Assembly (NCBI GenBank): GCA_945861845.1
Contig: CAMAWS010000110.1
Coordinates: 1 to 8,465 of the forward strand
DNA length: 8,465 nt
Source of the DNA: Candidatus Sulfopaludibacter sp. SbA3
Lineage (GTDB): Bacteria > Acidobacteriota > Terriglobia > 20CM-2-55-15
Reading direction: 5' to 3'
A model generated the notes under the pieces. The model worked only from the letters and a program-made list of their open reading frames with translations, made no database searches and was not told the origin of the DNA. Below, in pieces: positions 5,422 through 8,465 of this stretch (positions within the stretch are counted from its first letter, which is position 1; each line of letters starts with the position of its first letter). Made by a program: the position numbers and the translations under genes.

Positions 5422-6791
5422 GCAGTTTTTGAGAACCTCCCGGCAAGCTGGTCCGACAATTTGGTAACGCTGCCCGCGCCCATGACGATAACGGCATCTC
5501 CCTCGGCAGCGTTGCCGAGGACATAGGACTCAATCGCTTCGAATGTCGGCGCGTAGATGGCGTTCTTGTGTCCGAAGCTCTGAATCTTCTCAATCAGGGC
5601 TGGCGTGCTGACGCCCTCGATGGGTGTTTCGCCGGCGGGATAGATGTCCATCATCAGCACGACGTCGGCAAGATTGAATGCCCTGGCGAAGTCGTCCATC
5701 AGGTGAAACGTTCGCGTATAACGATGGGGCTGGAAGATCGCGAAGAGCCTCTTGAAATTGCCCGTTTTCGCGGCGCTCAGCGTGGCGCGGATCTCCGTGG
5801 GATGGTGAGCATAGTCGTCGATCACCGTCACGCCATCCCGCGACTTCACCTGGAACCGGCGCTCCACTCCCTGAAACGCCTCCAATCCGTCCGCTATTGT
5901 TTTCGCCCCTATGCCCATGTCGCGGGCGACGGTAAAGGCACCCGTAGCATTGAGAACGTTGTGCCTGCCGGGAACGGTCAGGCGAATTCTCTGCGTCGCG
6001 CCTCCGTCGTAACGGAGTGTGAAGGCCGATCCGAGATTTTCCTCGACGATATCCGCAATGCAGACGTCCGCCTGGGCGGCGGTTCCGTAGGTTACAAACC
6101 GCCTCTTGATGCTGGGAATAAGGGATTGCACCGCGGGTTCGTCCAGGCAAAGCACGGCGGCGCCGTAGAACGGCACGCGGTTGACGAAAGTCAGGAATGC
6201 GCCCTGGATGTCTTCGAGATCCTTGTAATTGTCGAGATGATCGGCTTCGATATTCGTCACGACCGCAACAGTCGGAGACAACAGAAGAAAGGATCGGTCG
6301 CTCTCATCGGCTTCGAGGACGATGTAGTCGCCTTTTCCCATGCGGGCATTGCTGCCGATGGTGTTGAGCCGTCCGCCCACGACGATGGTCGGGTCGTAGC
6401 CGGCCTTGTCGAGAATGGTGGCGATCATGGAAGTTGTGGTGGTCTTGCCATGAGTGCCGGCGACGGCAATGCTGTACTTGAGCCTGGCGAGCTCGGCGAG
6501 CATTTCCGCGCGGGGAATGACGGGGATCTTGAGCCGGTGCGCTTCCGCGATCTCCGGGTTCTGGAGACTAACCGCGGACGACGTCACTACCACGTGCGCT
6601 CCGGCGATATTCTCAAGGGCATGTTTATAGAAAATCGTTCCGCCCAGCGATTCCAACCGTTCCGTGATCGGCGTGGGCCTTAGATCGGAACCGGTCACTC
6701 TATAGCCGAGGTTCAGGAGAACCTCCGCGATACCGCTCATGCCGATACCGCCGATGCCGACGAAGTGTACTTGCTGGATCCGCTTGAACAT
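5418..6791 (-). CDS. murC: UDP-N-acetylmuramate--L-alanine ligase MurC
   Basis: MurC is the cytoplasmic ATP-dependent ligase that adds L-alanine to UDP-MurNAc, the first step of the peptide stem. The 457-residue protein shows all three Mur ligase domains. The N-terminal domain has GIGGIGMSGIAE at 12-23. The central ATPase domain has the P-loop GTHGKTTTT at 112-120, EADESDRSF at 160-168 and NIEADHLD at 180-187. The C-terminal domain has DDYAHHPTEI at 325-334 and QPHRYTRT at 354-361. The HGKTTT and YAHHP context and the GIGG start separate it from MurD, MurE and MurF. The ATG at 6791 follows the murG TAG with no base between; AGGA inside the murG end, five bases upstream, serves as the ribosome site. 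The neighbours murG and ftsQ place it in the dcw operon. Confidence 0.97.
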   Translation of the reverse strand: MFKRIQQVHFVGIGGIGMSGIAEVLLNLGYRVTGSDLRPTPITERLESLGGTIFYKHALENIAGAHVVVTSSAVSLQNPEIAEAHRLKIPVIPRAEMLAELARLKYSIAVAGTHGKTTTTSMIATILDKAGYDPTIVVGGRLNTIGSNARMGKGDYIVLEADESDRSFLLLSPTVAVVTNIEADHLDNYKDLEDIQGAFLTFVNRVPFYGAAVLCLDEPAVQSLIPSIKRRFVTYGTAAQADVCIADIVEENLGSAFTLRYDGGATQRIRLTVPGRHNVLNATGAFTVARDMGIGAKTIADGLEAFQGVERRFQVKSRDGVTVIDDYAHHPTEIRATLSAAKTGNFKRLFAIFQPHRYTRTFHLMDDFARAFNLADVVLMMDIYPAGETPIEGVSTPALIEKIQSFGHKNAIYAPTFEAIESYVLGNAAEGDAVIVMGAGSVTKLSDQLAGRFSKTA

Positions 6792-7874
6792 CTAATTCCT
6801 GTGGTGCCTCGCCACCGCCGACTCCACCAGGTTCACAATTCTCGTTTCGGCGTCGAGTACCGCCATGCTCCGGGCAGTCGTTTCCATGGCCCGGAGCCGT
6901 TCGGGGCTCAGGATCAATGCCCGAATTTCATCCGCCAGCCGCTGGCCCGAAAGGTCTGCGTTCCGCAGCAACACCGCGGCGTTTTGCTCCGACATCGCCA
7001 GTGCGTTCCTGGTCTGGTGGTCATCCGTTGCGGTTGGAAGGGGAACAAGAATTGCCGCCCTGCCTGCCGCCTTAACCTCGGCGATCGTCGTGGCTCCCGC
7101 CCGGGACACAATCAAGTCGCAAGCCTGGTATTGTTCGTGGAAGTCATCGAAGAAGGCGCGGACATCCGCGGTAAAACCAGTTGTTTCGTAGGCACGCTTC
7201 ACGTCCTGGACCTGCCGTTCCCCAGTCTGGTGCACGAAGCTAAGCAATGGCCTCAGGTCCGAGAGAAAGCAAAGACTCTCCATGACCGCCTTGTTGATCG
7301 CGTTGGCTCCCTGGCTTCCGCCAAACACCAGAACCGTGTAGGGAGGCACGTGAACCCTGGCCGGGATGGACTTGAACTGCGGCCGCACAGGATTGCCAGT
7401 CACAACGGCGCGCTCGCCGAAAAACGCCGAACTCCCGGGATCCGTTACGGCGGCGTAATCCACCCACCGACCCAACGTCCGGTTTGCCAGGCCGGGAATG
7501 GCGTTCTGTTCCATGATCAAACGGGGGAAGCCGCCTAGGATCGCCGCACCGAGGATCGGGAACGACGCATAGCCGCCAACGCCGATCACGATGTCCGGCT
7601 TGAAACTTCCGAGAATTCCCCGTGCCCTGAACAATCCTGCAACCATTGCCACTGCATTCTTTACCTGCCGAAAGATGCCCATTCCCTTGAGTCCAGCAAT
7701 GGGCAGAGTGCGAAGTGGGAAGCCTTCGCGCGGGATAATCTGGGTTTCAATTCCCCGATCCGCGCCGACAAACAGGATTTCCGAGCCCGGATGGCGCCGT
7801 TCGATTTCACGAGCTACCGCAATTCCGGGAAACAGATGCCCACCTGTTCCACCACCAGCTATGATCGCCTTCAT
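6792..7874 (-). CDS. murG: UDP-GlcNAc:undecaprenyl-PP-MurNAc-pentapeptide transferase MurG
   Basis: MurG is the GT28 glycosyltransferase on the inner membrane face that adds GlcNAc to lipid I to make lipid II. With the start at 7874 it has 360 residues, the normal size. It opens with the glycine-rich acceptor-side motif AGGGTGGHLFPG at 6-17, and has VGVGGYASFP at 98-107 and MEQNAIPGLANR at 121-132. The UDP-GlcNAc half has VFGGSQGANAIN at 183-194, SRAGATTIAE at 257-266 and PLPTATDDHQTRNA at 278-291. An in-frame ATG at 7904 would add ten residues (MDRNSPELGF) and leave only 7 nt after ftsW. I prefer 7874 because family members start right before the glycine-rich loop. Neither start has a strong ribosome site. 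The gene lies between ftsW and murC, so lipid II is made and used by products of one operon. Confidence 0.96.
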   Translation of the reverse strand: MKAIIAGGGTGGHLFPGIAVAREIERRHPGSEILFVGADRGIETQIIPREGFPLRTLPIAGLKGMGIFRQVKNAVAMVAGLFRARGILGSFKPDIVIGVGGYASFPILGAAILGGFPRLIMEQNAIPGLANRTLGRWVDYAAVTDPGSSAFFGERAVVTGNPVRPQFKSIPARVHVPPYTVLVFGGSQGANAINKAVMESLCFLSDLRPLLSFVHQTGERQVQDVKRAYETTGFTADVRAFFDDFHEQYQACDLIVSRAGATTIAEVKAAGRAAILVPLPTATDDHQTRNALAMSEQNAAVLLRNADLSGQRLADEIRALILSPERLRAMETTARSMAVLDAETRIVNLVESAVARHHRN

Positions 7875-7911
7875 AAATCCCAACTCAGGGGAATTCCTGT
7901 CCATTTTTCCG

Positions 7912-8465
7912 TTAACTCGACTGCTGCGAGATATTTAGGAGAATCCCAACCGCCGCCAGCATCACCACAAAGGAACTGCCACCATAGCTGAGGAACGGGA
8001 GCGGAATGCCTTTGTTCGGTATCAGTCCCAACACCACACTCATGTTGATGAATGCCTGCACGGCAACCATCGTCGTAATCCCAAGCGCCAGGAAGTAGCC
8101 AAACCGGTCCGGCGCCTTCAAGGTTGTTCTCACGCCACGCCACAGGAAGATCGCAAACATCACCAGAACAATAACCGTGCCTATCAGTCCCAACTCCTCG
8201 GCAATGACCGCAAAAATGAAATCGGTGTGAGCCTCGGGCAAATAAAACAGCTTCTGCTTGCCTTCCATGAAACCCAACCCCGCAATTCCTCCGCCTCCCA
8301 CAGCAAGCTTTGCCTGGATAACCTGGAATCCCTTACCCAGGGGATCACCCTCCGGATCGAGGAATGCCAGGATGCGATCCCATCGGTACTTCACCCGGTA
8401 TACCAGGAAGTAGAACGCCGGCACTGTAGCCATCCCGGAAAACACGTACCACCGCAAGTTCAGTC
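7912..8465 (-). CDS. ftsW: Septal peptidoglycan polymerase FtsW, C-terminal part
   Basis: FtsW is the SEDS-family glycosyltransferase that polymerises lipid II at the septum with its partner PBP. The last 183 residues are present; the N-terminal half lies beyond the window edge. The large extracellular loop carries GGGGIAGLGFMEGKQKLFYL, then PEAHTDFIFAVIAEELG with the conserved Asp (residue 81 of the visible part) thought to be catalytic in SEDS proteins. The C-terminal signature PLPFLSYGGSS is at 154-164. At least three further membrane segments are evident, at about 6-23, 82-107 and 121-148, plus the last one at 162-177. RodA is the main alternative, but the position next to murG in a dcw cluster and the YLPEAHTDFIF form favour FtsW. 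An apparent start near 8457 is a TTG inside the gene, not the true start. The protein ends shortly after the last helix. Confidence 0.94.
   Translation of the reverse strand, partial: LNLRWYVFSGMATVPAFYFLVYRVKYRWDRILAFLDPEGDPLGKGFQVIQAKLAVGGGGIAGLGFMEGKQKLFYLPEAHTDFIFAVIAEELGLIGTVIVLVMFAIFLWRGVRTTLKAPDRFGYFLALGITTMVAVQAFINMSVVLGLIPNKGIPLPFLSYGGSSFVVMLAAVGILLNISQQSS

Noticed and set aside
5568..6683. A 371-codon plus-strand open frame opposite murC
   Set aside because: Same reasoning: murC is unambiguous, and the plus-strand product is an Arg/Gly/His-rich shadow with no motif.
6765..7538. A 257-codon plus-strand open frame opposite murG
   Set aside because: MurG motifs cover the minus strand here, and the plus-strand translation looks compositionally random.
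7875..7904. Ten extra N-terminal residues of MurG from the ATG at 7904
   Set aside because: Most MurG proteins begin just before the glycine-rich loop, and no strong ribosome site favours 7904. It remains possible because it would sit only 7 nt after ftsW.

Overview
This is the 3' end of a division and cell wall (dcw) cluster from a bacterial chromosome. Every gene I can support lies on the minus strand, so transcription runs from high to low coordinates. In that order the genes are ftsW (5' end cut off by the window edge), murG, murC, ftsQ, ftsA, ftsZ, a GlcD-type FAD-linked oxidase, a JAMM/M67 metallopeptidase, and a secreted protein of unknown function that runs off the left edge. The moderately GC-rich sequence, the order ftsW-murG-murC-ftsQ-ftsA-ftsZ and the protein styles suggest a Gram-negative (diderm) soil-type bacterium. 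Acidobacteriota is my best guess, but it rests on impression and not on a database search.

Region by region: 7912-8465 holds the C-terminal third of FtsW, the septal glycan polymerase. 5418-7874 holds MurG (lipid II synthesis) and MurC (first amino acid of the peptide stem), with no bases between the murG stop and the murC start. 2306-5421 holds the divisome genes: ftsQ overlaps murC by 4 nt, ftsA overlaps ftsQ by 28 nt, and ftsZ follows ftsA after a 24-nt purine-rich gap and starts with GTG. No murB or ddl sits between murC and ftsQ. Together these genes make and polymerise lipid II at the septum and build the Z-ring that directs it.

Downstream of ftsZ the theme changes. A 21-nt gap carrying a TATAAT hexamer leads into an FAD-linked D-2-hydroxyacid dehydrogenase-like gene. 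Its stop overlaps the start of a small intact JAMM peptidase gene (ATGA). A separate promoter-like sequence then precedes a signal-peptide protein that is incomplete here.

The most unusual thing I see is at the start of the oxidase gene. Four perfect dyads are packed into 116 bp (2177-2292). One is centred on the start codon and touches a TATAAT box placed so that the mRNA could be leaderless. The rest of the window is an ordinary, intact dcw segment. I found no mobile elements, CRISPR arrays, tRNA or rRNA genes, or broken genes. No stretch longer than 60 bases lacks a gene.
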